Below, one piece after another: positions 12,487 through 22,465 of a stretch of 64,000 bases of DNA. The first letter of the stretch is position 1. The number at the start of each line of letters is the position of its first letter. Below the pieces are notes generated by a model. The model was not told the DNA's origin and did not search any database. It worked only from the letters and a program-made list of their open reading frames with translations. Source of the DNA: Diaporthe sp. PMI_573 (Eukaryota > Ascomycota > Sordariomycetes > Diaporthales > Diaporthaceae); NCBI GenBank assembly GCA_021399435.1, contig JAJTUP010000035.1, positions 310,001-374,000 on the forward strand. The letters run 5' to 3'. Both the position numbers and the translations under genes were made by a program.

Positions 12487-12761
12487 CCACGTAGGTGCAG
12501 TTCGAGACAGCGAGAACCGTGATAGGAAAAGCGATGCAGCAAGATGAGCACAGCCAATTCGACCAGTGGATGCAGAGCTACGATCGATACATGATGGAGG
12601 AGGAAGATGAGCTTGGAGTTTATATGAGGCAAGGGCCAGTCCGGCGAGAGAACTTGAACCCCATTCTATGGTGGAAGGATCACCAAGAAGAATATCCACG
12701 TCTGAGCAAGTTTGCCCTCGACATCCTGGCAATTCCTGCTATGTCTGTCGATCCTGAGCGG
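12487..12761 (+). mobile_element. hAT transposase C-terminal fragment
   Basis: The plus strand encodes ENLNPILWWKDHQEEYPR followed by LSKFALDILAIPAMSVDPER, the conserved hAT dimerisation start (compare YPRLSRMALDVMTVPAMSSE in the intact copy). The match breaks immediately after SVDPER, where NLR sequence starts. There are no terminal repeats. This is a third hAT lineage in the window, joined directly to unrelated sequence at both ends. Confidence 0.8.
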
Positions 12762-13011
12762 ACACCTACCCTTGGCTATCGTGCAAGCTGCCGCCTACCT
12801 CAACTGCAACCCGCATTTGACTATTCAACGGTACATCGACCTGTTACATGGGACAGACAAGGACGTTGTAAGCTTGATGGCCCAAGAGTTTCCGGACGAT
12901 ACACGGTACCGAGGCGTAGGCAATGCCGTGGCAACCACGTGGATTGTATCCTTTACCCAGATTCAACAGACCGATCCGGCCGCATATAAGCTACTTTCAT
13001 TTCTGTCCTGT

Positions 13012-13019
13012 GTTGAGCC
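13012..13019. repeat. Left target-site duplication GTTGAGCC
   Basis: The eight bases GTTGAGCC directly precede the element and recur at 15923-15930 just after it. Eight-bp duplications are characteristic of hAT insertion. Confidence 0.95.
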
Positions 13020-15922
13020 CAGGGTGGGGAATCAATCCACGACTTCCACGGTATTGATCAATATGTTGACTTCAATCCACGTCAACGTCAATCCACGAGA
13101 CATGTTGTTACGTAATCAATCCATCCACGGTTGAGGGCTCGTGGATTGAGATGTGGATTGACGTGGACGCTAGTCAGGGGTATGGGTACCCTGATATATT
13201 TCGTTAATATTTGCTATGCATATCTGCGCAAACACTAACAGATCTAATCAGGCAAAACATCCGACGCGTTGTGACACGTCGCGACGCGTTATAACGCCTG
13301 AACCCAAATGTCTCCTCCTTTACTCGATTCCTACGGTCGGTGAACCTTCAATTTCGAGATGGCGGACTTACCTCTTGACCCTGAACTACCGACCAACAAC
13401 GAGGGGCATGCCGAGGTCCCTCGACGTTCTCTGGATCCAGACCCCGAAGTCCGCCAGCCTTCTACTTGGGCACCAACAAGTGATGAGGAGCAGAGAATCT
13501 TCCGCGTCTGGAAGGGATTCACGCTGGCCGAGCGCAGCAAAGATACCCTATCATGGGTATGGAACTACGGGGTCGAGATTCAATCCAAAACATCCCGACG
13601 ATGGATCTGTATGCCATGTGTGCGCCAGAAGACCCCCACGCCACAGTCATACGAATCCAAAGGCACCCAAAACGCTGAACTCCACCTCTGGAAAGCTCAC
13701 GGCTACTGGGATCCATCAGGACGACGATCAACACCGTCAGAGAAGAAAGGAGGCAAGAGGGTTCTAGCTTCTATTTCGGACTTCATGAGCCTCAAACGTT
13801 CCGATCCAAAGGAGCAAGCGCTGGCCAATAGCTTGATCAAACGCTTCGATCGAGGAGAGTTCCAGAAGCTCATTGTCAACTGGATAGTCGAAAGCCAGCA
13901 ATCGTTCAAGCAGGTTGAACACCCTCGATTGCAACAGATTTTCGAATACCTCAATCCGGCGGTCAAGGTTACGAGTGCGCACATTACGGCGAAGACTGTG
14001 CACAGACTGGCGGTTCAACAATTCGAGCGATATCATGGCACGGTCCAACAGGTCTTGAAGAGGTCGCCGGGTCAGATCCACATTGCCTTTGACGGCGCAA
14101 GGACTAGGAATCGTCACGCGTTATATGGCGTGACGGCTGTCTTCAGAGACCACGAGAATCAGCTCCAAAAAGTTGTGCTCGGCATTCCGGAGCTGGTAGA
14201 ACGACATACTGGCGAGAACATTGCCGCCGAGATCCTCGAGATCATTAGGTCGTTTAGCATCGAGGACAAGGTCGGTTACTTCACTCTCGATAATGCAGCA
14301 AATAATGAAACGGCAATGTCAGAGATTGCAGAAGAGCTGAAGTTCGACCCGGTTCAACGACGAGTTCGATGCATGGGACACATCCTCAACCTTGTTGTTA
14401 AATCCCTTCTCTTTGGGAAGGATGTTGATGCGTTTGAGAAATCTCTCGTCAAGGAGGAGCCTTTGGCGAGAGCAACCCATGACCAGTGGATGCGGAAGGG
14501 TCCTGTCGGGAAAGCGCATAACTTCGTCGTTTGGGTCCATCGGGCCGACTTACTGACTCAGTTGCTTCGTCAACTGCAACAAGACTCATTTGCAGCTTCT
14601 GGCGATCCTGAAAGTGGAAAGCAACGGCCAGTTGACGTTGTCCTTGACAACGATACTAGATGGTTGTCCCAATACTACATGATAAAACGAATGCTTCGCT
14701 TGCAGCCCGTCTACGAAGAATTCATCGCCAAAGCCAAGAGGCTATTCCGAGACGCTCGGAAAGGTGAGGGTGGACAGAAGCTTCCTCCCTGCCTCGAGGA
14801 GTCGAGCTTCATCAACGAGAGCGATTGGGCGGTGCTGAGGACATTTGATGAGATACTCTCTGATTTCCACGTCGTTGTGCAAGTACTTCAGGGAGACGGA
14901 CAGTCGCGATGTCGATCGTCTGGAGTTAGGGAAGCTTTTGGTTCCATGACTGATGTGCTGGAGGCGTTCGAATTTCTACTTGGGAGGCTCGAGGACGCAA
15001 AATCGCGTATTGAGAGGCATCCTGAACCGGAGCAATTCTGTGTCAATATCAACCTTGGCTGGAAGAAGCTCGATAAATATTACAATACTTTGAGGGACTC
15101 GCCAGCATACTACGCCGCCGCCGCCTTGCACCCTAGCCTACGATGGGACTATTTCGACGAGGTTTGGGGTCAACAGCATCCGGGTTGGGTCGATGAATCG
15201 AAGGAAATCGTGCAACGTCTTTGGGATACGGAATACAGAGACCTACAGATCACAGACACCTCTCCTGAAGGTCCGGTTGTGAAGAGGCGAAAGACGACTT
15301 TGTCCTCCTTTGATCGGTATCGTAACCGATACCGTCAAAGCCAACCCTCCGCTGCTCAAGCGGATGAATATATCCGCTGGCAGGCCAGTGTGTCTGGGAG
15401 CGACAAGGACGTCGCAGACCCAGTTGAGTATTGGGTCCTCAAGAGGTTTGAGTATCCAAGGCTATCTCGAATGGCTCTTGACGTCATGACAGTGCCGGCC
15501 ATGAGCTCGGAGTGCGAGAGACTGTTCTCCGCCACCGGGTTGATGGTCACGCCCCTCCGAAACCGCTTAGACGCCGGGACGATTGGACTAATCCAAACGC
15601 TGCGATCTTGGTTACGCGCAGGCATTATCGAAGATGTCGATAGCATACTGCTTGACGATACAGCGTTACAGGAGGCTGTTGAACGGGCTGGTTTGGAGGA
15701 GCGCCAGGAGTAAGGCAATAGAAAGTTTCGGTGACGGGTTCCCGAATTGCCCGATTAGGAAATCCGAGTTAACGTGACAGGGGTCTTCCACGGGTTCAAT
15801 ATTATGGACATCAATCCACAGATGGCTTCGTGGACGTCAATCCACGAGCACTTTGCTGAGTAAGCCGTCAATTCCATCCACAAAGTCGGATATTGACGTG
15901 GATGGATTGATTCCCTACCCTG
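13020..15922 (+). mobile_element. Complete hAT transposon (about 2.9 kb)
   Basis: The left end begins CAGGGTGGGGAATCAATCCA and the right end, read in reverse complement, begins CAGGGTAGGGAATCAATCCA: 19 of 20 match. Subterminal regions on both sides carry many copies of CAATCCACG/CGTGGATTG in both orientations (13030-13175 and 15785-15915), likely transposase-binding motifs. A perfect 8-bp target duplication flanks it. It carries one full-length transposase frame. No RIP-like stop codons are present. The element looks structurally intact and recently inserted. Confidence 0.95.
13359..15713 (+). CDS. hAT-family transposase, full length
   Basis: 784 residues from ATG 13359, a single frame without introns. 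An N-terminal BED-type zinc-finger region contains CMPCVRQKT and a later HLWKAHG. The RNase H-like core includes HIAFDGARTRNRHALYGV, TLDNAANNETAM, RRVRCMGHILNLVVKSLLFG and LDNDTRWLSQYYMIKR. The C-terminal dimerisation domain is complete (VEYWVLKRFEYPRLSRMA through SECERLFSATGLMVTPLRNR). It cuts and pastes the element that encodes it and acts in the nucleus. Sitting inside a matching terminal-repeat pair with a perfect target duplication, it could be the autonomous source of hAT activity in this genome. Confidence 0.95.
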   Translation: MADLPLDPELPTNNEGHAEVPRRSLDPDPEVRQPSTWAPTSDEEQRIFRVWKGFTLAERSKDTLSWVWNYGVEIQSKTSRRWICMPCVRQKTPTPQSYESKGTQNAELHLWKAHGYWDPSGRRSTPSEKKGGKRVLASISDFMSLKRSDPKEQALANSLIKRFDRGEFQKLIVNWIVESQQSFKQVEHPRLQQIFEYLNPAVKVTSAHITAKTVHRLAVQQFERYHGTVQQVLKRSPGQIHIAFDGARTRNRHALYGVTAVFRDHENQLQKVVLGIPELVERHTGENIAAEILEIIRSFSIEDKVGYFTLDNAANNETAMSEIAEELKFDPVQRRVRCMGHILNLVVKSLLFGKDVDAFEKSLVKEEPLARATHDQWMRKGPVGKAHNFVVWVHRADLLTQLLRQLQQDSFAASGDPESGKQRPVDVVLDNDTRWLSQYYMIKRMLRLQPVYEEFIAKAKRLFRDARKGEGGQKLPPCLEESSFINESDWAVLRTFDEILSDFHVVVQVLQGDGQSRCRSSGVREAFGSMTDVLEAFEFLLGRLEDAKSRIERHPEPEQFCVNINLGWKKLDKYYNTLRDSPAYYAAAALHPSLRWDYFDEVWGQQHPGWVDESKEIVQRLWDTEYRDLQITDTSPEGPVVKRRKTTLSSFDRYRNRYRQSQPSAAQADEYIRWQASVSGSDKDVADPVEYWVLKRFEYPRLSRMALDVMTVPAMSSECERLFSATGLMVTPLRNRLDAGTIGLIQTLRSWLRAGIIEDVDSILLDDTALQEAVERAGLEERQE

Positions 15923-15930
15923 GTTGAGCC
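15923..15930. repeat. Right target-site duplication GTTGAGCC
   Basis: Exact copy of 13012-13019, immediately after the right terminal repeat that ends at 15922. Confidence 0.95.
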
Positions 15931-16360
15931 AAAGGCCATACCACAGTCTCTATTCCCCCGAATGGAGTCTCAGCAAGACCAAGAGTCTGCAATCGGCACC
16001 CTGGTCGGATTCGCTTTCTTAGCCAGACGTCGGAATAACGATGTGTACGATATGCATAGTCTGGTGCACTTGGCGACCAGAGTGTGGATTGAAAAAGAGG
16101 CGCGGACGCAAGAGACTATGCTCAGTGCTTTAAACGACATGGACACGGTCTTCACCGATGACGATGGCGTAAATGAAGTAGTATGGCGAAGCTACTTTCC
16201 ACACTCTATTCGGCTGTTGGGACGGAGTAAAGATTGCTGTATCAATAAACGATATTCACTCTCAACCCATGTCGGAATGCGTTTATTTGAAGATCGGCAG
16301 TTTAAAGAGGCTATCAAATGCCTTGAAGACGTTTGGGAATGGAAACAGATGCCGCTCCAA

Positions 16361-16864
16361 GAGGAGGATCATTCCCGACTTGCTTCAGAACACGAGCTTG
16401 CAAGGGCCTACCTCAACGACCGGCGGATTAAGGAGGCGATAGAGATGCTTGAGCACGTGGTTGAGGTCCAAAAGAGGACGCTCCGAGAGGAGGATCATTT
16501 ACGACTCACCTCAGAACAGGTGCTCGCAACAGCCTACCTCGATGATAGGCGGATTGAGGAGGCGATAGAGATGTTTGAGCATGTGGTTGAGGTCCGAAAG
16601 AGGACGCTCCAAGAGGAGGATCATTCCCGACTTACTTCAGAACACGCGCTTGCAAGCGCCTACCTCGACGACCGGCGGATTAAGGAGGCGATAGAGATAT
16701 TTGAGCATGTGGTTGAGGTCGGAAAGAGGATGCTCCGAGAGGAGGATCATTCCCGACTTGTTTCAGAACACACACTTGCAAGCGCCTACCTCGACGACCG
16801 GCGGATTAAGGAGGCGATAGAGATATTTGAGCATGTGGTTAAGGTCCGAAAGAGGACGCTCCAA
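16361..16864 (+). repeat. Four near-identical 126-bp TPR units
   Basis: Units start at 16361, 16487, 16613 and 16739, each beginning GAGGAGGATCATT and encoding 42 residues with the theme EEDHSRL, YLDDRRIKEAIE and EHVVEVRKR. The nucleotide identity between units is very high. Near-identical tandem repeats in fungal NLR sensor domains are a known sign of concerted evolution and fast copy-number change. Confidence 0.9.
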
Positions 16865-16904
16865 TTGCCTAAAAAGGAAGGAGGAAATTTGTATGGTACA
16901 ATTT

Positions 16905-16972
16905 TGTACGTACAGAAAAGTTGTACGTACGTACAGCTACCCAAAATACAGTACGTACGTACGTACGTGTAC
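16905..16972. repeat. GTAC/CGTA microsatellite
   Basis: Runs of GTACGTACGTAC occur around 16918-16930 and 16950-16970, just where the TPR array ends. The repeat may mark the breakpoint that truncated the NLR gene. Confidence 0.7.
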
Positions 16973-17236
16973 AGAAAAATGCATCACTAATCGAGACCCA
17001 TAAGCCGGACGAGACTAGATTACGGTCTCCATTACCACAATGGTTGGCCTGACTCCAACTGGAGCGAGGTAGACAGGTAAATTGACAGTTGGTCACAAGA
17101 TACGTGCTAATGCATCAGACCGTTGTCATGATTTGTTAGCATAATATGAGCAAATCTCGACTAAGATAAATAAAGGGCCTCCTTCTTCCTCCAAATATGT
17201 CGATAATTAATTAATTCACCTCTTCTCTTGGGCACC

Positions 17237-17554
17237 ATGGGCATTCTTCGGAAAGAAGGCAAGGTCCTGGTTATCCACCGCCGGCTGAAGAACAAGACGA
17301 TTAAAATAGACGGTCCTCCCAGTAAGCGGCAAGACCAACACCCCCCTCTCCCAAAGCGAAACATGCATGTGCAGTCGGGCCATTTGTGCTAACTAGCCTT
17401 GGTTGGTGGACTCACAGACACCTGGGCCTTCCCGGGCGGTGGCGCGGACGAGGACGAGACCCCGGAGGAGACAATCGTGCGCGAAATGGAAGAGGAGGTC
17501 GGCCTGAAGGTGGCCATAGTGGCGCTGCTTCTTCTTTGTCCTGGAGCAAGTTGA
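17237..17554 (+). CDS. Nudix hydrolase, short or 3'-truncated
   Basis: Two exons are predicted, 17237-17321 and 17397-17554, with a 75-nt intron (GTAAGC donor, GCTAACTAG end) that keeps phase. The second exon carries a perfect Nudix box, the G-x5-E-x7-R-E-U-x-E-E-x-G-U pattern: GGADEDE, then TPEETIV and REMEEEVGL. Nudix enzymes hydrolyse nucleoside diphosphates linked to another group, using a metal bound by the box glutamates. The frame stops after only about 80 residues, shorter than the usual 130-150, so the C-terminal half is either lost or lies in a further exon near 17560-17700 that I could not define. The box is intact; activity is uncertain. Confidence 0.6.
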
Positions 17555-18570
17555 TCCTAAACAGGAACCTGAGGTTAGTTTTGCACTTCCCTCGATGCTG
17601 CTGCTCCCTGTGGAAGCTTGGTGGGACCCCAGGGCTGGTTTTGTCATGATTCAACTATTGATGCCTCAGGCACCTAACCCAAAGCACCGGTCACACCTGA
17701 GGAAACTCCAGAGAATATTCTAATATAGGATGCATAGCAGGAGGCCGATTTTATTTTTATCAGTTATTTATTTCTTACCTCGTACAGGATACAAGACCAT
17801 TCTAAAAGAATGTGTCAGAATTATGGTCCAATTGATGGGGTGGTCACTGTGTATGTTATGCGACCCCTCCCGTTAGGGGACTGGTTTTGTCATGACGAGT
17901 ACTTCTCGTTGCATTGGTACTTTGAACTGCATGGTTCCTCCCACAAAGATCTTCTAGTTTCTGACCGGGCAACAAAATGCAGGCTGCAATCAGCACTATG
18001 TTTCCAAGCCCTCAAATCAGTCAAATATAAACAGCTTTTCAGTCAAAGGAGTGGCCTCGGAGCACAGAGCGACCAACCCGGGGTCTATCTCTGGGAGTTT
18101 AATCGATAGTGAGTCAATCACCAACGCCACCAGGTGGCTTGGTGATTTTACTCGTAGGCAATGGAAACTGGGTAAGGCAGACCGCCTGAATTGCGGGCAA
18201 GAACGGGGCAGTGCCGAGTGTGGCATGGCAGACCACCTGCAAAGGACGAAGTGAGCCGAATGTTACATATGGCCAAGAGGCTTAGACATTTGAGGGAGTG
18301 TATTTCAATACGGTAGATTTCCCTTAACTGCTACCTTTTCTTGTCTACCAACCGCCACCGACGTTGAGTCACTGCCTCTTTGACCAGGGTAGACGTTTAA
18401 GCACCAGTCAGAACGCAAGGCCGACCACCTCCCCAACCCTGGCCAACATCCCTACTTCTCCGCCTGACCATTGCTTTGGTCTTTTTGTTTTTGTCACAAC
18501 GTAATGCTGGTCAGTTGAGTGGCGGTGACTGTATAGAAGTGGCTGCCTCGTCCCTTTTGTATGCGTTGTC
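17555..18570. other. Spacer upstream of the vWA-Hint gene
   Basis: Only short unremarkable frames (for example 17810-18109 on plus). A phrase containing TTTTGTCATGA occurs twice (17640 and 17885), hinting at decayed duplicated sequence. No gene is supported. Confidence 0.3.
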
Positions 18571-18580
18571 TATATATAAA
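18571..18580 (+). promoter_or_regulatory. TATA box of the vWA-Hint gene
   Basis: TATATATAAA lies about 135 bp before the predicted start codon at 18713, with a pyrimidine-rich leader after it. Confidence 0.5.
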
Positions 18581-18712
18581 GTAGAGGACGAGTCTACAAT
18601 CACCCTCGCTTCTAAATCTATATTCCTCTTCTCAGCTAATCTGCACAGCGACTCGACATTTCAGATTTTGACTAACGTACTTGGTGACTTTCTATCGGTG
18701 ATATTAATCACA

Positions 18713-21164
18713 ATGGTAAGACTATATTATCCGCAGACATCGATATGAGCCGTAACTAACAGATCATAGGTTGTGGACATCAATGACGCCCCTCCTCCTT
18801 ACGCCCAGGTCGAGGAACCTCGTGGAGCGAACACTTCCCCACAGGGTGGTGCCGCCGTGAGAATACAACCACTATCCGACAAAGATGGTGTCATTCTCAC
18901 AGTCCAACCGCCGAAGGTGCCAGAAAACAAAAAGCTCTCACGCGTGCCATGCGATATCGCCTTGGTGATTGACGTGTCGCGCAGCATGGGTGCTGATGCC
19001 CCTGCTCCTGGCGAGGACGAGAGCACAGGTCTCTCGGTTTTGGACCTTGTCAAGCACGCATGCCGCATGATAATGTCGACGATGACGAAGGAAGATCGAC
19101 TGGCAATCGTGACATTTTCCAACGGATCCAAGGTTCTCCAACCACTGACAGAGATGACGGACCCAAACAAGGAAACCGCCAAGGCGAAGATTGAGGCCAT
19201 GGGACTCGAGAGCTGTACAAATCTGTGGCACGGATTGCGAGATGGCATCAAGCTTTTCAAGAACGAAGCAAATACAGGCCGTGTACCTGCTGTCATGGTT
19301 TTAACGGATGGAGATCCGAACCACATGTGTCCCCAACAAGGATACGTGCCAGCGCTCAAGGCGATGGGTGGTATAGTGCCGTCCGTCCACACCTTCGGTT
19401 TCGGATATACCCTCAGATCAGGACTGCTGAAGTCAATTGCAGTTTGGAGGAGGTAACTACGCCTTCATTCCCGATGCAGGCATGATAGGCACTGTCTTTG
19501 TCCACGCCGTTGCCAACCTCCAGTCGACTTTTGCCAATACTGCCACTCTCAGATTGACATATCCCAACATCGTCACAATACAGCAGACAATGGGGATTGC
19601 TGTGGGCCATGAGCATCCTGTCCAGGCTCCTGGGGGCAACTTTGAACTCAACATACCACTAGGAAGTCTACAGTACGGCCAATCTCGGGATGTCTATTTG
19701 AGGTGGAAGAGCAGCTCTTCAGACAGTGACATGGAGCCGTCATTTCTGAACGTCACCCTTCAATACAACAAAATGACAGAAGCACAACACATCAGCCACG
19801 CCAGCCGGGACCTGATGGACTTATCCTTTACATCCCTCTCCGACGCCGAGACAGCAAGTCACGTCTCCCGGTCCCGCATCTGCGCCTTTCTCTCCGAGCT
19901 CTTCCCGATAGACGCCCTTGGGGAGCACCGCCTCAACCCCGAGCTCCAGTCCCCAGCCGGCCTCGCCGAGAAACAGAAACAGCTCCGCGACATCATTGCC
20001 TCGCTGCCCGCGGCCCACTTTCCCAAAGACGCCATGTGCGCGGCCCTCATGCAGGACCTGACCGGCCCGGAGCCCCTGGGCCAGGTGACCCTCGCCCTGT
20101 CCAACGACAAGTACCTCGCCCGCTGGGGCCAGCACTACCTGCCCAGTCTGCACGGTGCGCACGCGAGGCAGGCCTGCAACAGCTTCAAGGACCCGGGGCC
20201 CCTGCAGTACGGCGCCGGGTCCCCGCTCTTCACCCGGTGCCGCAACGCCCTGAGCTCCGCCTTCGACGACCTCCCCGCCCCGAAGCCGAGCAACATCAGC
20301 AGCCCTCCTGGAGGAGGAGGAGGACCAGTCGGCGGGCACGGCATGGCCCGGTGCGCCTCGCGCACCGGCGCCATCGGGAGTTTCGTCGACATCAGGTCGA
20401 GGTCCACCGGTACCGCGGCGGCCATCTCGATGAGGTCATACAACTCGTCGAGCGCGCCGTGCTTCGCGGGACGGACACCCGTGCGCCTCGGAGTTGGCGA
20501 TGGCGGCGGCAAGCAACACGTCCGGATCTCGTCGCTGCGCAGGGGCGATGTGGTAGCCACGCCATCCGGGCCCCGGAAGGTCGCCGCCTTGCTTGCCACT
20601 CCGGTACGTAGTCACGCAATGGTCCGGCTCGAGGGTGTGCTCGTGACCCCCTGGCACCCCGTCACCCTGCCCACTGCGGACCCGTTGACGGCTGCGGGCG
20701 ACGGGCACGTCTGGGTGTTCCCCGTCCAGGTGCTGCCGGGCAAGCTGGTGAGATACACGGGGGCGATATACAGCGTGCTACTGGAGAAGGACGGGGATAT
20801 CGATGCCCATGCTATCGAGCTTGGTGGTGGGTCGGACGAGGTGCTGCCTTTCTGGGGCGTAACGCTGGGTCATGGGATGGTTGAGGCGAGGGGACGCAAT
20901 GATGCAAGGGCCCATGGATTCTTTGGGAGCTATGACAAGATTGTAAGGAGCTTGAATTCTTTGCGAAAGGGAAGGGATGGGCTGGTCATTGGCGGTGGCG
21001 TGAGGAGAAGTAAGAGCCCCGGCCTCGTGGTCGGGTTCAAGGCATATCGACCTCGGCGTCGAACGGCTGTCAGCCTGTTGTTCCCGGCTCGTAAGGCTGT
21101 CGTAAAGAGACGACGACATGTGGTCCATCCAGGTCAGAAGCGGTGTAAAGCCGTGGTGTACTAG
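18713..21164 (+). pseudogene. vWA plus Hint (Vint/Vwaint family) protein, frameshifted
   Basis: The start codon at 18713-18715 is followed immediately by a 54-nt intron (18716-18769; GTAAGA donor, AACTAAC branch, CATAG end); the protein reads MVVDINDAPPPYAQ. A von Willebrand A domain has the MIDAS motif DVSRS and continues to VHTFGFGYTLRS. The frame then shifts near 19440-19450 and resumes as FGGGNYAFIPDAGMIG. Next come a beta-rich region and a C-terminal Hint-like domain (from CFAGRTPVRLG through VRISSLRRGDVVATPSG to VLVTPWHP). The family (Pfam Vint and Vwaint) is common in fungi and has no settled function. The shift, which acts like a two-base loss, falls inside conserved sequence, so it is a mutation or sequencing error and not an intron. 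Either piece alone would be non-functional. Confidence 0.85.
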
Positions 21165-21339
21165 AATTGATCGGCAGTCTGGGTGGTTGGGGACGGGTAT
21201 TGGAGCGGATACTGAGCACTAGTGGCCATGATTTGACGGCCAAGCAGCAAAACATTGAATGAAATTTGTGAAGATACGCATGTAGAGCGAATACCTGGTA
21301 TTTATTGTTTACAGCATCAGCCAGGAAAAATGGAGTGTT

Positions 21340-21480
21340 CTATCCGTGGTGCCGAGGTGGCGCCGCGCTAGCCGGCGCCACCCCACAGCCCCGGCCGGTC
21401 CTCATCTCCGCCGGCCCACTGACCGGCGCCACCTCATCTCTGCCAGCTCTCTCATCGGCGCCGGCGCCAGCATATAGAGG
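21340..21480. repeat. CCGGCGCC-rich imperfect repeats
   Basis: GCCGGCGCCACC-like words recur several times in about 140 bp, making an unusually GC-rich patch. Frames across it exist on both strands but look compositional and not conserved. Confidence 0.4.
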
Positions 21481-22145
21481 CAGCCGGCAGCAGCGCTGTG
21501 AGCGTTATCTCGGCATCACCAGCTCTCGGCATCACCAGCCTCAGTCGCACGCGCTCGATTGGCCCACCCACCGGCCCCGGTACAACCGCACGAAGGAGGA
21601 GGAGGACTTGGAGAAAGGGGTAGCTAGCAGTAGTCGGAGCCTCGGCGCCGGCATGAGGCTCTCTAACCGGCATCGTGGCACCGAGGCCGAGCTCCGGCGG
21701 CGACGGCGTGGCCGGAGCGGCCTCGGTGCTATCTAGCCAGTCAGGAGCTTCCATGGCCGGCGCGTGCGCGCCTTCGCCCAATACCACTACTGTGCTACAT
21801 TCTGCGTTCATCGACGTGACTGACTGCGGCTGTGTGTGCTCCGTACGGATAGAAGGTGATGCTAACAAATCGCCTGAACCTATGGCGTCTCGGCAACTAG
21901 AGTCTCATACTGGTGCAGGCATCGTCATCTATTTCCCAACGCCTACTATACCCGCTAAACCATGTGATCAAGCCTGATGCTATCCATATTCCACTATTGT
22001 TCATCAAGGGCTCGTCGCGTTCAGAGCGACCCCAAAAGGACCGTTGCTCGAGATCTTGTTTGGAATGTACTCCATCAGCCCGTCCAGAAAATTGTTGGGT
22101 TGTGATAAATGGAGTTAGTTATTTTGATAAATTTGCTTTAGAGTA
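21481..22145. other. Spacer, no supported gene
   Basis: GC-rich at first, then moderate. Several overlapping frames on both strands without recognised motifs. It ends at the TA target of the pogo-like element. Confidence 0.3.
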
Positions 22146-22319
22146 ACGTAGGTGGACAGTCAGCCGGTCAGGACACATGCCCGGTCAGTTTTGCTAACTC
22201 TGCTAACTTTTGCCAACCCTAGCACCCACCTGAGGCCAACATATTAATAAAAATTGGCACCAATTGGTGCCAACTGGTCCCAATTGCTTATTTTTAATTG
22301 ATTTGGTCAATTTAGAGGT
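22146..22319. repeat. Left long terminal inverted repeat
   Basis: Matches the reverse complement of 24297-24470 with only a few differences. It contains the palindrome GGCACCAATTGGTGCC, which could fold on its own or bind a dimer. Confidence 0.9.
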
Positions 22320-22465
22320 GTGGTGGAGTTGCAATGCCAGTCTAAAAGTTTAAAGTTTGGGTGGGCGGGTTTGTTTTTGGTGCAGATCGCGTTCCCATTT
22401 TTCGCGTCAGTCTCGCATCACTCTACCTACTTAAATATTCAACACGCTAGAATTCAACATCTGCA

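Larger units (their letters stand above)
12762..16990 (+). pseudogene. NLR (NB-ARC/TPR) gene, 5'-truncated and split by a hAT insertion
   Basis: Left part (about 12762-13019): HLPLAIVQAAAYLNCNP then VATTWIVSFTQIQQTDPAA and KLLSFLSCVEP, typical of the ARC region of fungal NB-ARC proteins. Right part (15931-16990): KAIPQSLFPRM, then IGTLVGFAFLARR, MHSLVHLATRVW, then four TPR units. Removing the hAT element plus one copy of its target duplication gives one uninterrupted frame across the site. The P-loop half of the NB domain is missing because a hAT scrap abuts it at about 12761. After the fourth TPR the frame passes into a GTAC-rich microsatellite and stops at 16988-16990. In fungi such proteins act as cytosolic recognition/incompatibility receptors; this copy is broken at both ends and in the middle. 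Confidence 0.85.

Noticed and set aside
19370..19455. An intron explaining the break in the vWA-Hint gene
   Set aside because: The sequence that would be removed encodes conserved vWA residues (VHTFGFGYTLRS), so a frameshift is the better explanation.
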